Shown one piece after another: positions 10,369 to 21,730 of a stretch of 64,000 nt of DNA. Location: contig PKWM01000024.1 of assembly GCA_003133245.1 (NCBI GenBank), forward strand, positions 49,107 through 113,106, written 5' to 3'. This stretch comes from Rhodoferax sp. (GTDB lineage Bacteria > Pseudomonadota > Gammaproteobacteria > Burkholderiales > Burkholderiaceae_C). The translations under genes and the position numbers were made by a program. Within the stretch, counting starts at the first letter, position 1, and each line of letters opens with the position of its first letter. The notes below the pieces were generated by a model. That model did no database searches, was not told the DNA's origin, and saw only the letters and a program-made list of their open reading frames with translations.

Positions 10369-11610
10369 ATGTTCCGGCCTTGGCTCCCTTTCGAGTGGAT
10401 TGTTGCCATCCGATTCCTGCGTGAGGGTCGTCTACAAACGCTGTTCATCATCGCGGGCGTGGCCATCGGCGTCGCCGTGATCGTCTTCATGTCAGCGCTG
10501 CTGGCCGGACTACAGACGAATTTCATTCAGCGCGTGTTGTCGGCGCAGGCGCACATTGAGTTGCTGCCGCCGCAGGAGATATCCCGGCCGCTACGCCTCG
10601 GCGCCAACGCCGTGTCCGGTGAAGTCGAGGGTGCGATCGTGCAGCCGCCGCTACAGCGGCTCAAGGGAATCGACCAGTGGCAGGCGGTAGCGACACAGAT
10701 CCGGACCATGTCCGATGTGCTGGTGGTGACTCCGGTGGCCGGCGGCTCAGCGCTGGTCGTGCGCGGCAGCGCCAGCCGGGCGATCACAGTCGCGGGAATC
10801 GAGCCGGAGCAGTATTTCCGCATTGTTGACATCAACGACAAGCTGGTGCGTGGCAGCACGCGCCTGAGCGCCACCGATATCCTGATCGGCACCGAGTTGG
10901 CCAGCGACCTCGGCGTTGACGTCGCCGACAAGCTGCGCGTCTCGACCGCCAACGGTGCCACCAGCACGCTCACCATTGCCGGCATTTTTGACCTGGGCAA
11001 CAAGGGCGCAAACCAGCGCAACACTTTTGTCGCGTTGCACACGGCACAAAGTCTGCTCGGCATTCCTGGGGGCGTTACCAGCCTCGAGGTGACGGTGCGC
11101 GACGTTTACGCCGCAGAGGACATCGCCCAGCGCATCACCACTGCCACCGGTGTCGAAGCCGACAGCTGGATCAAGACCAGCGCGCAGTTCTTCGCTGCCG
11201 TCAGTGCGCAAGTGACGGCCAACACTGCAATCCGGTTCTTTGTTGGCCTGTCGGTGGCCTTTGGCATTGCCAGCGTGTTGGTCGTCGTGGTGGTACAGAA
11301 ATCCCGTGAGATCGGCATCCTGCGCGCCATGGGCATCTCACAGGGTCAGATCTTGCGCGTGTTTCTATTGCAAGGTGGACTGCTCGGTTTCGGCGGGTCC
11401 GTGGTCGGCTGCGCCATCGGCGCCCTGGCGCTGTTGCTGTGGCAACGTTATGCGCGCAACGCGGATGGCACGCAGCTGTTTGCACTCAGCTTCGATCCGG
11501 AGCTATTCACCATAGCCCTGTTGCTGGCGACCTTGACCGGCCTGGCAGCTGCCGTTGCGCCGGCGTTACGCGCAGCACGTCTAGACCCCGTGGTGGCAAT
11601 CCGTGGCTGA
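10369..11610 (+). CDS. ABC transporter permease, FtsX/MacB/LolC-like
   Basis: Four-TM FtsX-like architecture; [35 protein letters not shown]. Start at [10 protein letters not shown]. Confidence 0.88.
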   Translation: MFRPWLPFEWIVAIRFLREGRLQTLFIIAGVAIGVAVIVFMSALLAGLQTNFIQRVLSAQAHIELLPPQEISRPLRLGANAVSGEVEGAIVQPPLQRLKGIDQWQAVATQIRTMSDVLVVTPVAGGSALVVRGSASRAITVAGIEPEQYFRIVDINDKLVRGSTRLSATDILIGTELASDLGVDVADKLRVSTANGATSTLTIAGIFDLGNKGANQRNTFVALHTAQSLLGIPGGVTSLEVTVRDVYAAEDIAQRITTATGVEADSWIKTSAQFFAAVSAQVTANTAIRFFVGLSVAFGIASVLVVVVVQKSREIGILRAMGISQGQILRVFLLQGGLLGFGGSVVGCAIGALALLLWQRYARNADGTQLFALSFDPELFTIALLLATLTGLAAAVAPALRAARLDPVVAIRG

Positions 11611-12346
11611 CGTTTCATCCCTTGCAGGCACCATTGTCTCAGCACCCGTTGCCAGCGCTGTGGTGGTGCAATTGCGCGCTGTATGCAAGACTTTCAATCT
11701 TGGAAAATCGTTCGAAACCGAGGTGCTGCATGGCATCGACCTGACGCTGCACCAGGGCGAGTTCTGTGCCGTGATGGGGCCTTCGGGCTCGGGCAAGAGC
11801 ACCTTGCTCAACATCATCGGCCTGCTTGACCGGCCCACGCTCGGCACGCTGCAAGTGTGCGGTGAAGAAACCACCACGCTGGACGACCATGCGTTAACCC
11901 GGCTGCGCGGCCACAGCATCGGTTTCGTGTTTCAGTACCACTACCTGATTACGGCCTTCACGGCGCTTGAGAATGTGATGATTCCGATGCTGGGCGCCGC
12001 CGGATTTCCGAACGAAGCGATGCGGACACGCGCAGCGGAGTTGATTGACAACGTCGGCCTCAGCGCCTGGCAAAACAACCTCGCTGGCAATATGAGTGGC
12101 GGCCAGCAGCAGCGCGTCGCGGTGGCCCGCGCTCTGGCCATGAACCCGGCGCTGTTGTTAGCGGATGAACCCACCGGCAACCTCGATAGCAAGAGTGCCG
12201 ATGCGGTGTTCGAACTGCTGCGCCGTTTCAACCGCGAGCACGGTACAACGGTGCTGTTCGTGACCCACAACGCGGCGCTGGCAGAACGCTGCGATAAGAC
12301 CATTGAGGTGATTGACGGGCGTATCACCGGCCAAAGCCAGTCATGA
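11603..12346 (+). CDS. ABC transporter ATP-binding protein, LolD/MacB-type
   Basis: Walker [11 protein letters not shown], signature [15 protein letters not shown], Walker [13 protein letters not shown]. Confidence 0.92.
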   Translation: MADVSSLAGTIVSAPVASAVVVQLRAVCKTFNLGKSFETEVLHGIDLTLHQGEFCAVMGPSGSGKSTLLNIIGLLDRPTLGTLQVCGEETTTLDDHALTRLRGHSIGFVFQYHYLITAFTALENVMIPMLGAAGFPNEAMRTRAAELIDNVGLSAWQNNLAGNMSGGQQQRVAVARALAMNPALLLADEPTGNLDSKSADAVFELLRRFNREHGTTVLFVTHNAALAERCDKTIEVIDGRITGQSQS

Positions 12347-13578
12347 TTCACGATGGTGCCTTTGGCAAATCGCTGGCACTTTTGCGCACTCGGCGTTTTG
12401 GCACGTTCTGGTTCGCCAGCTTGCTCTCAAACATCGGAACTTGGGCTCAACAAGTGGCCCAACCCTGGCTGCTGCTTAGCTTGGGCGCGTCACCGTTCCT
12501 GCTGGGGCTCGATGCCTTCGCCATGGGCGCTCCGATCTTCCTCCTCACCCTGATCGGTGGCGCCATGGCGGACCTGATCGACCGCCGCCGTGTGATCGTT
12601 TTTTTCCAGTCGATCCAGATGCTGTGCCCAATGCTGCTGGTCGTGTTGATCATGACCGACCACATTCAGCCATGGATGGTGATTGTGCTGTCCCTGGTGG
12701 TAGGCGTGACTGACGCGCTGTCGATGCCCTCGTTTCAGTCCATCGTCCCGTCAATCGTTCAACGTGAACAGATTCCAGCGGGGATTGCCTTGAACTCCAC
12801 CCAATTCAATCTCTCGCGCATTCTTGGCCCCTCATTGGCAGGGCTGCTGATCGTCGGCGTCGGAATGGCCGGGGCGTTTGCGCTCAACGCAGCGTCGTAT
12901 CTGCCCTTCATCCTGGTTTCCCTGTGGGTGCTGCCGCGCTCGGAGCCGACGCAGCACGACGAGGAATTCACCCGTCATCGGTTCTGGGCTGGCATCCGAG
13001 ACAGCGTGCGCGAACCAGCCCTGCGTGGCGCGTTGCTGACGGTATTTGCCACCAGCGTGTTGTGCGCCCCGTTGATCACTTTTTGCCCGGTGTTGGTAAA
13101 GGAAGTATTTGCGGGCAGCATCGAGCATTTCAGCCTGACGATGAGCGCCTTTGGCGTGGGCGGGCTGCTGGGTGCCGTGGGTTTACTGGCGGTGGGTCCA
13201 GCACGTGATCGCCGACCCATAAGTTCATGGCTGGCAGTGGCTTACGCAATCACCGTGGTGCTGGCGGCGCAGAACCATTGGCCTTGGGGGCTGCCTGTGT
13301 TGTTTGTCGTCGCTGGCGTAACGATGACGGCCAGCAATGCCTCAGCCAATACGTTGTTGCAATCTATCGCACCGGTGCGACTTCGGGGGCAAACCATCAG
13401 CTTATTCATGCTGGCCATACGAGGCGGTGTTTCGTTGGGCAGCCTGCTGACCGGCCTTACCGTGAATGTTCTGGGTGTGCGCGAGGCTCTGTTCATCAAT
13501 GGCGTTCTGGCGGTTCTGGCACATCTGGCTATCGGGTATGAATGGCGACGCTCACCCTTACCTCGATCAGTGGTGTGA
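12343..13578 (+). CDS. MFS transporter (enterobactin-exporter/DUF894-like)
   Basis: About 12 hydrophobic segments; [41 protein letters not shown]. Confidence 0.85.
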   Translation: MIHDGAFGKSLALLRTRRFGTFWFASLLSNIGTWAQQVAQPWLLLSLGASPFLLGLDAFAMGAPIFLLTLIGGAMADLIDRRRVIVFFQSIQMLCPMLLVVLIMTDHIQPWMVIVLSLVVGVTDALSMPSFQSIVPSIVQREQIPAGIALNSTQFNLSRILGPSLAGLLIVGVGMAGAFALNAASYLPFILVSLWVLPRSEPTQHDEEFTRHRFWAGIRDSVREPALRGALLTVFATSVLCAPLITFCPVLVKEVFAGSIEHFSLTMSAFGVGGLLGAVGLLAVGPARDRRPISSWLAVAYAITVVLAAQNHWPWGLPVLFVVAGVTMTASNASANTLLQSIAPVRLRGQTISLFMLAIRGGVSLGSLLTGLTVNVLGVREALFINGVLAVLAHLAIGYEWRRSPLPRSVV

Positions 13579-13668
13579 GTGACTCAACGCCGAAACTACC
13601 CGTTTGCGGCGATGTTCTTCATTGATAAAGATCAATGCGCGTGGCCAGCGTAGGAACATATTTCACAT

Positions 13669-13902
13669 TTGCGAAACATGCTCCAGGTTTTCTGCGCTGA
13701 CGGATCACAATCGAAAAACATGACTTCCATGCGTAAAAAATTCATCGCCTTCGCGGTCATAGTGGCCGTGCTGTTGCTGGCGGTAGGCGTGCTCTGGCGC
13801 ACGCCGCTGCTGGCGCTCTGGCAGCAAATGGCGGGGCTGGCAGTGCTGAGCCTGGGTTTATTTGCGCTGGCCGTGCTGCGTTCGCACAAGTCACAGGATT
13901 GA
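13669..13902 (+). CDS. Small putative membrane protein
   Basis: 77-aa ORF with two hydrophobic stretches in an otherwise empty intergenic; no family recognised. Confidence 0.35.
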   Translation: MRNMLQVFCADGSQSKNMTSMRKKFIAFAVIVAVLLLAVGVLWRTPLLALWQQMAGLAVLSLGLFALAVLRSHKSQD

Positions 13903-13926
13903 AATGAAATAAGCCAACAAGTCGGA

Positions 13927-14103
13927 TCAAGCCACTCGCTCCAGAATCAGCACGCCAAAAAAACCAAAACCGGCGATCAGCATCCATTTGAGCGTGAGCA
14001 GGCCGTAGCGCCTAAAGCGGACCTCGCCGGTGGCGGCATAAAACGCGAATGACAAGGCCGCGCCGAGCAACAGCAAGAGAATGAGCCAGCGAAACAGCAG
14101 CAT
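13927..14103 (-). CDS. Small membrane protein downstream of lpxC
   Basis: 58-aa frame from ATG at 14103 (MLLFRWLILLLLLGAALSFAFYAATGEVRFRRYGLL). Confidence 0.55.
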   Translation of the reverse strand: MLLFRWLILLLLLGAALSFAFYAATGEVRFRRYGLLTLKWMLIAGFGFFGVLILERVA

Positions 14104-14119
14104 GATTTTTCGCCTCCTT

Positions 14120-15043
14120 CTACCAGGCCCGCGCCACTTGGGCAAAGCCTTTGGGAGCGAGCTTATCATCTTCAAACGTCACCACTTCCCAGGCCTCAGT
14201 GCGCTGGAGTAGTTCGCGCAACAGCAGATTATTGAGGGCGTGACCGGAGCGGAAAGCGCTGTAACTGGCCAACAGCGGCTGGCCCAGCAGATAGAGGTCG
14301 CCCATGGCGTCGAGGATTTTGTGTTTGACGAACTCATCGTCGTAGCGCAGGCCCTCGGAATTCAATATTTTGTAATCGTCCATGACGATCACGTTGTCGA
14401 GCCCGCCGCCCAGCGCCAGACCATTGGCACGCATCATTTCCACGTCTTTGGTAAACCCAAAAGTGCGTGCCCGCGCAATGTCTTTGGTGTAGGAGCCGAC
14501 GCTCATATCAAACAGCACACGCTGGCCAGTCGAGTCCACCGCCGGATGGTCAAAGTCAATCTCAAAGCTGAGCTTGAAGCCATGAAAGGGTTGCAGCCGT
14601 GCCCACTTTTCAGAGGCGCCCTGCCCTTCGCGCACAGTCACCGCTTTGAGCAAGCGGATGAAGCGGCGCGGCGCGCTTTGCAACTCGATACCCGCGCTTT
14701 GCAACAAGAACACAAACGACGCGGCCGAGCCATCCAGAATCGGCACCTCTTGCGCGTTGATATCGACATAGAGGTTATCCACGCCCAGGCCAGCACAGGC
14801 CGACAGCAGATGTTCGACGGTATGCACCTTGACGTTGCCATTGGCAATAGTCGATGCCATGGTGGTATCCGATACGGCCGTTGCCGACACCTTGATGTCC
14901 ACCGGCAGCGGCAGATCAATGCGCCGGAACACGATGCCTGTATCAGGCTGCGCCGGTCGCAGCGTGATCTCGACGCGCTGACCACTGTGCAGGCCAACGC
15001 CAATGGCACGGGTCAGGGATTTGAGGGTTCTTTGTTGCAGCAC
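14120..15043 (-). CDS. lpxC: UDP-3-O-acyl-N-acetylglucosamine deacetylase
   Basis: [64 protein letters not shown]. Confidence 0.96.
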   Translation of the reverse strand: MLQQRTLKSLTRAIGVGLHSGQRVEITLRPAQPDTGIVFRRIDLPLPVDIKVSATAVSDTTMASTIANGNVKVHTVEHLLSACAGLGVDNLYVDINAQEVPILDGSAASFVFLLQSAGIELQSAPRRFIRLLKAVTVREGQGASEKWARLQPFHGFKLSFEIDFDHPAVDSTGQRVLFDMSVGSYTKDIARARTFGFTKDVEMMRANGLALGGGLDNVIVMDDYKILNSEGLRYDDEFVKHKILDAMGDLYLLGQPLLASYSAFRSGHALNNLLLRELLQRTEAWEVVTFEDDKLAPKGFAQVARAW

Positions 15044-15163
15044 TTGTTGATTTTACCGGGGCTTCGTTGAGAGCGTTGCGTGGCAGGGTTGGAGTTGAAT
15101 TGGAGTTGGATCCCAATTCGGGGCACGGCCTTCGAGCGGGATCAGGCTGCATGGGTGCTCTGC

Positions 15164-15333
15164 TGCGTGTCCCCCGCCCTGCGGGCTCCTCCTTTACCTA
15201 CGCAGAACACCCAGACAACCTGATTCCCAAGTTGCATGGTTTGCTCGCCCGAAAAGAAAGCCACTCAAAGCAACGGGGTGGGAGTGCGCGCCAAAGTGAG
15301 GTAAAGAAGGAGGCCGAAGGCCGGGTGACACGA
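15164..15333. repeat. Imperfect inverted repeat of a GC-rich intergenic repeat family
   Basis: TGCGTGTCCCCCGCCCTGCGGGCTCCTCCTTTACCTACGCA (15164-15204) is the near reverse complement of TGAGGTAAAGAAGGAGGCCGAAGGCCGGGTGACACGA (from 15297); related sequence near 38412-38450. Confidence 0.5.
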
Positions 15334-15392
15334 ACGGCGGCGCGTGCCCCCGCCCTGTTGCGTGCTCAGAAAAGGTTCTTGGGGTCAGAGCC

Positions 15393-15477
15393 CTGGACTT
15401 GGGGTTTTGCCAAATTCGCGCCGCCTTCGGCTTGTCCAAAATTGCGATCCGATTCCTGGACTTGGGGTTTTGCCAAA
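15393..15477. repeat. Two identical 22-bp direct repeats (CTGGACTTGGGGTTTTGCCAAA)
   Basis: Identical copies at 15393-15414 and 15456-15477, just downstream of the ftsZ stop. Confidence 0.8.
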
Positions 15478-15491
15478 AACCCTACAACTCC

Positions 15492-16751
15492 TCAATCCGC
15501 TTGTCGGCGCAAGAAAGCCGGGATGTCGATGTCGTCGCGGCCGCCGCTGGCCATGGCATCGACCATCGCCGCCGCTTGCGTGCGGTCGCGTGTACGCCAG
15601 ACGCTTGGCGTACTCATGCTGTGGTAATCCACCGGCGCCGCGCCCACCGAAGACAGGCCATTCGACGGCGCTGTGGCAGACGCCGCGCCATTGCCGCCGG
15701 AGGAACTGAACGTTGGCACCGGAAACGGCACGTTGTCGGTGCCGGTACGCAGAGTGGCCTGCAGCACTTCGAGCTTCGGCCGGCGCACCCCTTGCCGGCT
15801 CAACCCGGTGGCCACCACGGTGACGCGGATTTGGTCGTCCAAGCTGTCGTCATAGGCGGTGCCGTAAATAACATGCGCGTCGGCTGCGGCATAAGCCCGA
15901 ATCGTGTTCATGGCCAGCTTGGATTCGTTGAGTTTGAGCGAACCTTTGGCCGCACTGATGAGCACCAGCACACCCTTGGCACCCGAGAGGTCGATGCCTT
16001 CGAGCAGGGGGCAGGCCACCGCCTGTTCAGCCGCGATGCGGGAGCGATCCGGGCCGGCCGCCACGGCGGTACCCATCATCGCCTTGCCGGGCTCGCCCAT
16101 CACCGTGCGCACATCCTCAAAGTCAACATTGACATGGCCCGGCACATTGATGATTTCAGCGATACCGCCGACCGCATTTTTCAGCACGTCGTTGGCATGG
16201 GCGAAGGCTTCGTCCTGGGTTACCTCGTCGCCCAGCACTTCGAGCAGTTTCTCGTTGAGCACCACAATCAGCGAATCAACATTGGCTTCGAGCTCTGCCA
16301 GGCCGCTGTCGGCATTGGCCATGCGGCGACTGCCTTCGAATTCAAACGGTTTGGTCACCACCCCGACCGTCAAAATACCCATTTCACGCGCGACCCGGGC
16401 AATCACGGGTGCCGCGCCGGTGCCGGTGCCGCCGCCCATTCCGGCGGTGATAAAGAGCATGTGCGCACCGTCGATGGCAGCGCGAATTTCATCCACCGCC
16501 GCCTCCGCCGCTTCACGGCCTTTTTCGGGCTTGCTGCCCGCGCCCAGACCGCTGCTGCCAAGCTGGATGCTCTTGTGCGCATCGCAGCGGCTCAGGGCTT
16601 GCGCGTCGGTGTTGGCGCAAATGAACTCAACGCCCTGCACCGCGCAGCCAATCATGTGATCCACGGCGTTGCCGCCGCCGCCACCGACACCAATCACCTT
16701 GATCTGGGTGCCTTGGTTAAACATTTCTTCTTCAATCATTTCAATCGGCAT
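15492..16751 (-). CDS. ftsZ: Cell division protein FtsZ
   Basis: IKVIGVGGGGGNAVDHMI; GMGGGTGTGAAPVIARVARE; C-terminal IDIPAFLRRQAD. Start at MPIEMIEEEM (or the next Met). Confidence 0.97.
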   Translation of the reverse strand: MPIEMIEEEMFNQGTQIKVIGVGGGGGNAVDHMIGCAVQGVEFICANTDAQALSRCDAHKSIQLGSSGLGAGSKPEKGREAAEAAVDEIRAAIDGAHMLFITAGMGGGTGTGAAPVIARVAREMGILTVGVVTKPFEFEGSRRMANADSGLAELEANVDSLIVVLNEKLLEVLGDEVTQDEAFAHANDVLKNAVGGIAEIINVPGHVNVDFEDVRTVMGEPGKAMMGTAVAAGPDRSRIAAEQAVACPLLEGIDLSGAKGVLVLISAAKGSLKLNESKLAMNTIRAYAAADAHVIYGTAYDDSLDDQIRVTVVATGLSRQGVRRPKLEVLQATLRTGTDNVPFPVPTFSSSGGNGAASATAPSNGLSSVGAAPVDYHSMSTPSVWRTRDRTQAAAMVDAMASGGRDDIDIPAFLRRQAD

Positions 16752-16776
16752 TTTTTCTCTCCTGAAGTTTCGAACA

Positions 16777-18006
16777 TTAAAAATTTCCCACAAACCAGTC
16801 CTTGACCTGACCCAGCGCAGTTTTCATCGAGCCATTTTTTTGCGCCACCTTGAAACCGCGCAGGCGCTCCAGCCGGGCTTCTTCGAGCAGGCCCATGACG
16901 GTGGCCGCGCGCGGCTGCGCCACCATGTCGGCCAGCGCGTTGGAATATTTGGGCAAACCCCGGCGCACGGGTTTCAAGAAAATGTCTTCGCCCAGTTCCA
17001 CCATGCCCGGCATGACGCAACTGCCGCCGGTCAGCACGATGCCGCTGGAGAGCATTTCTTCAAAGCCCGATTCGCGTATGACCTGATGCACCAAAGTAAA
17101 AATCTCTTCAACGCGCGGCTCAATCACACCAGAGAGCGCTTGGCGACTGAGCAGGCGTGGCGCGCGGTCGCCCAAACCCGGCACTTCGACCTGGGCTTGC
17201 GGATCCGCCAGCATCTGCTTGGCGTAGCCACTTTCAACCTTGATTTCTTCGGCGTCCTTGGTCGGCGTGCGCAGGGCCATCGCAATGTCGCTGGTGATCA
17301 AGTCGCCGGCGATCGGGATGACCGCCGTGTGACGAATCGCACCGTTGGTAAAGATCGCCAGATCGGTGGTGCCGGCACCGATATCCACCAGCGCCACACC
17401 CAGTTCACGCTCATCTTCGGTCAGCACCGCCAGACTCGAAGCCAGCGGATTGAGCATCAACTGCTCTACTTCCAGGCCGCAACGACGCACGCATTTGATG
17501 ATGTTCTCGGCGGCACTCTGGGCACCGGTGACAATGTGTACTTTGGCTTCCAGGCGGATGCCGCTCATGCCAATCGGTTCCTTCACATCCTGCCCATCAA
17601 TGATGAATTCCTGCGGCTCCACCAGCAGCAGGCGCTGATCGGTCGAGATGTTGATGGCTTTGGCCGTTTCCACCACGCGGGCGACATCGGCGGCGCTCAC
17701 TTCATGATCCTTGATGGCCACCATGCCGTGCGAATTGATGCCACGAATATGGCTGCCGGTGATGCCGGTATAGACCCGCTGAATTTTGCAATCGGCCATC
17801 AGCTCGGCCTCGCGCAGCGCCTGCTCGATGCTGTGCACGGTGGCATCGATATTGACCACGACGCCGCGCTTGATGCCGTTGCTGGGTGCCACCCCCAGGC
17901 CGACCAGTTTGAGCATGCCACCCGGCAGCACCTCGGCCACCACCACCATGACCTTGGCGGTGCCAATGTCGAGCCCGACAACCATATCTTTGTATTCTTT
18001 TGCCAT
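16777..18006 (-). CDS. ftsA: Cell division protein FtsA
   Basis: MVVGLDIGTAKVMVVVAEV; LVDIGAGTTDLAIF; IVLTGGSCVMPGMVELGEDIF. Confidence 0.97.
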   Translation of the reverse strand: MAKEYKDMVVGLDIGTAKVMVVVAEVLPGGMLKLVGLGVAPSNGIKRGVVVNIDATVHSIEQALREAELMADCKIQRVYTGITGSHIRGINSHGMVAIKDHEVSAADVARVVETAKAINISTDQRLLLVEPQEFIIDGQDVKEPIGMSGIRLEAKVHIVTGAQSAAENIIKCVRRCGLEVEQLMLNPLASSLAVLTEDERELGVALVDIGAGTTDLAIFTNGAIRHTAVIPIAGDLITSDIAMALRTPTKDAEEIKVESGYAKQMLADPQAQVEVPGLGDRAPRLLSRQALSGVIEPRVEEIFTLVHQVIRESGFEEMLSSGIVLTGGSCVMPGMVELGEDIFLKPVRRGLPKYSNALADMVAQPRAATVMGLLEEARLERLRGFKVAQKNGSMKTALGQVKDWFVGNF

Positions 18007-18032
18007 AGATGTACCTGTGTTACTTTGGGTCG

Positions 18033-18818
18033 TTATTTTTTGACGCCATCAGCCGTCCGCGTCGTCACACCGCGCAGACGGATGGCGTAGCCGTCGGGGT
18101 AGCGTAAATCGGCGCTTTCCAGAGCGTCAATCCGGCGCCCATAACTAGCGCTCACTTGCGTTAGTGTTTTGAGAAAACGCTGCAATCGAAGCTGCACGTC
18201 AGCGACTGAGCCACCACCGAGCTCGACCAGTGCCTGGTTGTCCAGTCCGGCGCGCCAACCCCCATGAACGCTGAGTTCAAGCTGAGTGAGTGTCAGATCC
18301 ATGGCTTCAAACTGCGGTGCCAACGTCTGGTACATAGCCAGCACGGCGCCGGCCTGGCCATCCGGGCCATTCAAGCTGGGCAGCGCGTCTTGCTCGACCT
18401 CACCCGGATTGGCTTCAAACACTTCACCAAAACTATTAACCAGTTTTGAGTCACCCTCCACGCCCCAGTAGGCCAGCGCCTGATGCTCCTGCAACTGCAC
18501 TTTGAGCCGGTTGGGGAATTCACGCCGCACCACCGCCTGGCGCACCCACGGCACCGCCTCAAAAGCGCGCTTGGCAGTTTGCAGGTCGAACGTCAAAAAA
18601 GTGCCGCTGAGCCGGGGTGCTACGTTGGCACGCAACGTCACCGCGTTGTTGTGCGTTACATCACCACCGACGCTGATGCTGCGAATGGCAAACACCGATT
18701 GGCGCGCCAGCCAGAGGGCCAGTGTGCTCGCCAGCAGCAGCGCAAACGCGGCGAACAAGACGTTGGCGATCAGGTTCATCAGCTTCACATCCAGCGGTGT
18801 CGGCAGCGACGTACTCAT
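18033..18818 (-). CDS. ftsQ: Cell division protein FtsQ
   Basis: Single TM plus POTRA-like region ([22 protein letters not shown]), between ddlB and ftsA. Confidence 0.93.
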   Translation of the reverse strand: MSTSLPTPLDVKLMNLIANVLFAAFALLLASTLALWLARQSVFAIRSISVGGDVTHNNAVTLRANVAPRLSGTFLTFDLQTAKRAFEAVPWVRQAVVRREFPNRLKVQLQEHQALAYWGVEGDSKLVNSFGEVFEANPGEVEQDALPSLNGPDGQAGAVLAMYQTLAPQFEAMDLTLTQLELSVHGGWRAGLDNQALVELGGGSVADVQLRLQRFLKTLTQVSASYGRRIDALESADLRYPDGYAIRLRGVTTRTADGVKK

Positions 18819-19762
18819 GCCAGCACCGCGTAGTCAAGACTGGCGCTGCGCAGCACTTCCAGGCACAGCGCCGGGTAGCTGATGCCTGCCGCTTTGGCCG
18901 CCATTGGCACCAGCGAATGCGCTGTCATGCCGGGCGCGGTATTGGCCTCGAGCAAATAGGGCTGGCGCGTGGCGGCGTCAATCATCACATCCAGGCGCGC
19001 CCAGCCACGACAAGCCAGGCAGCGATAGGCGTCAAGCACGATTTGCCCAATGGCTTCTTCTTCACCCGGGGGCAGGTCGGCGGGCACCAGGTACTGCGTG
19101 GTGTTGGTGAAATACTTGTTCTCGTAATCGTAGTTGCCGTTCGGCACAACGATCCGGATCAAGGGCAGCGTCCGGGCCTGCATGCCGCTGCCGAGCACCG
19201 CAATGGTGGTCTCGTCGCCCTGGATGAACTGCTCGCACAACACTGCTGAATCATGCAGGGCCGCGAGCGCGAAAGCATCAGCACATTGATCAGCAGCAGT
19301 GACTTTCGTCAGCCCAATGGTGGAGCCTTCCCGGGCTGGCTTGACGATCATGGGGCTGCCAAGCTCGGCAAAAGCCTGCACGGTGGCGGTCGCGCTGTCA
19401 ACCTGCTGCCAGGCGGGTGTGGCCAATCCTTGCGCACGCCAAAGGCGTTTGGTCATGACCTTGTCAATCGCGATGCTTGAGGCCATCACGCCTGAGCCGG
19501 TGTAGGGGATGCCGAGCAATTCAAGCGCGCCCTGCACCGTGCCGTCTTCGCCGAAGCGGCCATGCAAGGCGATAAAGCAACGCGTAAAACCGTCGCGCTT
19601 GAGCTCTGCCAGACCGCGCTCAGCCGGATCAAAGGCATGGGCATCAATCCCCTGCGAGATCAAAGCCTGTAGTACACCCTGCCCCGACATCAAGGAGATT
19701 TCCCGCTCCGCCGAGGCGCCGCCCATGAGCACTGCTACCCGTCCAAAATCAAATTGACTCAT
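18815..19762 (-). CDS. ddlB: D-alanine--D-alanine ligase
   Basis: [60 protein letters not shown]. Start at MSQFDFGR. Confidence 0.95.
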   Translation of the reverse strand: MSQFDFGRVAVLMGGASAEREISLMSGQGVLQALISQGIDAHAFDPAERGLAELKRDGFTRCFIALHGRFGEDGTVQGALELLGIPYTGSGVMASSIAIDKVMTKRLWRAQGLATPAWQQVDSATATVQAFAELGSPMIVKPAREGSTIGLTKVTAADQCADAFALAALHDSAVLCEQFIQGDETTIAVLGSGMQARTLPLIRIVVPNGNYDYENKYFTNTTQYLVPADLPPGEEEAIGQIVLDAYRCLACRGWARLDVMIDAATRQPYLLEANTAPGMTAHSLVPMAAKAAGISYPALCLEVLRSASLDYAVLA

Positions 19763-21192
19763 CACCTTGCTCCGTCCTGCATTTGCAACTCGACATCTTT
19801 CAGCAACGCCAGCACCTTGGCGCAAACTGCGCCGACTGAGCCCGCTCCCATGCACAGCACCACATCGCCAGCGCGGACATTGTCCAAAATGGTTTGCGGC
19901 AAAGCGGCAATATCGTCAATAAAGATCGGCTCAATGCGCCCGGCCACACGCAGCGCGCGTGCCAGGCTGCGACCATCGGCCGCCACAATCGGTGCCTCGC
20001 CGGCGGCATAAACCTCGGTCAGCAGCACTGCATCGGCCTGCGATATAACCTTGACGAAATCTTCAAAACAGTCGCGCGTGCGGGTAAAGCGATGCGGCTG
20101 AAACGCCAACACCAAACGCCGAGCCGGGAAAGCTCCGCGCGCAGCGGCCAGCGTGGCCGCCATCTCCACCGGATGGTGACCGTAGTCATCGATCAGGGTG
20201 AACGTGCCGCCGTCCTGCGCTGCCAACTCACCGTAATGTTGAAAGCGTCGGCCCACGCCTTTGAAGCCCGCCAGCGCCCTCTGCACCGCATCATCGGGAA
20301 TGCCCAGCTCGATCGCCACCGCCATCGCCGCCAGCGCATTGAGCACGTTATGACGGCCGGCCAAGTTGAGCACCACCGCCAAGTCGCTCAGCACGACGCC
20401 GTTGCGCCGCTGCACGGTGAAATGCATTTGCCCGCCGACGGCACGCACATCGACGGCGCGCACTTGTGCGCCTTCATTGAAACCGTAGCTGGTAACCCGG
20501 CAAGTCACCTGCGCCACGATCGCTTGCACGGCAGCATCGTCCGTACACAAAATGGCAGTACCGTAAAAAGGCATGCGGTGCAAGAAATCGACGAAGGCCT
20601 GTTGCAGACGAGCGAAATCGTGACCATAGGTTTCCATGTGGTCCACGTCGATATTGGTCACCACCGCCAGCACCGGCGACAGGTTCAAAAACGAAGCGTC
20701 CGATTCATCGGCTTCCACCACGATGTAGTCACCTTGGCCCAGACGGGCATTGGCCCCGGCGCTGTTCAAGCGCCCTCCAATGACAAAAGTCGGGTCCAGC
20801 CCAGCCTCAGCCAGCACACTGGCAACCAGACTGGTAGTGGTGGTTTTGCCGTGGGTGCCGGCAATGGCAATACCTTGCTTGAGGCGCATTAGCTCAGCCA
20901 GCATCAACGCGCGCGGCACCACCGGGATGTGCTTGGCACGAGCGGCGATCACCTCAGGGTTGTCGGCATGCACGGCAGTGGAGGTGACCACCACGTCGGC
21001 CCCTGCGACCTGGTCTTGCGCATGACCAACAAAGGTTTGAATACCCAGACTGGCCAAACGTTTCAAGGTGACACTGTCGGCCAGATCCGAGCCAGAAACT
21101 GTGTAACCCAGGTTCAACAGAATTTCAGCAATCCCGCTCATACCGGAGCCACCGATGCCGACAAAATGAATATGACGCACAGCGTGTTTCAT
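19762..21192 (-). CDS. murC: UDP-N-acetylmuramate--L-alanine ligase
   Basis: [43 protein letters not shown]. Confidence 0.96.
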   Translation of the reverse strand: MKHAVRHIHFVGIGGSGMSGIAEILLNLGYTVSGSDLADSVTLKRLASLGIQTFVGHAQDQVAGADVVVTSTAVHADNPEVIAARAKHIPVVPRALMLAELMRLKQGIAIAGTHGKTTTTSLVASVLAEAGLDPTFVIGGRLNSAGANARLGQGDYIVVEADESDASFLNLSPVLAVVTNIDVDHMETYGHDFARLQQAFVDFLHRMPFYGTAILCTDDAAVQAIVAQVTCRVTSYGFNEGAQVRAVDVRAVGGQMHFTVQRRNGVVLSDLAVVLNLAGRHNVLNALAAMAVAIELGIPDDAVQRALAGFKGVGRRFQHYGELAAQDGGTFTLIDDYGHHPVEMAATLAAARGAFPARRLVLAFQPHRFTRTRDCFEDFVKVISQADAVLLTEVYAAGEAPIVAADGRSLARALRVAGRIEPIFIDDIAALPQTILDNVRAGDVVLCMGAGSVGAVCAKVLALLKDVELQMQDGAR

Positions 21193-21356
21193 ACATGCGC
21201 TCCTTCAGGCACGATGTCGCGCGGCAAGTGATCGAGGTGCCTATTCAGGTCATTGCGAGCGAAGCCTCGGTGGCAGCCACGCGGCTGACAGCGACATGGC
21301 AATCCATGCGGGCACATCGTGGTTCTGCCATTTGATGGGTTAAACGTCAGGCTTCT

Positions 21357-21642
21357 ATTCTTTCTTTTTTTGGCCCCACTCTCACCCCCCGCCCTCTCCC
21401 GCCCCGCCGGGCGGGAAAGGGAGCTAACAGCCATATTTGGCCGCGTGTTCAAAGGGAAGAAGTACCCGTTCGATAAGCACGTTGAAAAACTAAATATACG
21501 ATTTTTCTGCCTCAACGCACCGTGGCACGTGTACTTCCTTTGTTTATTTACGTGGCCAAATATGGCTGTTGGCTCCTCTTTCTCGCCCGGCGGGGCGAGA
21601 GAGAGGCGGGGGTGAGAGAGTGGGGCCAAAATGAAAACGGAT
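21357..21642. mobile_element. MITE-like non-autonomous element, copy 2, inverted relative to copy 1
   Basis: Its reverse complement reads GGAGCCAACAGCCATATTTGGCCACGTAAATAAACAAAGGAAGTAC...AGTTTTTCAACGTGCTTATCGAACGGGTACTTCTT, matching the interior of copy 1; ends carry TTTTGGCCCCACTCTC. Lies between murC and murG. Confidence 0.78.
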
Positions 21643-21730
21643 ATATAACGGTCAACAACTGCGATGCAGTTCGATGCAACAGCCGATGCCGAAAGGGTAT
21701 GCGTACAGTTGCATGGAAAAGAAATGAAGC

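Noticed and set aside
15067-15627. 186-aa plus-strand ORF in the lpxC-ftsZ gap
   Set aside because: Spans repeats and runs into antisense ftsZ; no coding-like features.
15399-16805. 468-aa plus-strand ORF opposite ftsZ
   Set aside because: Antisense to ftsZ; low-complexity composition typical of a shadow ORF.
16669-18090. 473-aa plus-strand ORF opposite ftsA
   Set aside because: Antisense shadow of a confidently identified gene in GC-rich DNA; His/Gln-rich translation with no family-like motif.
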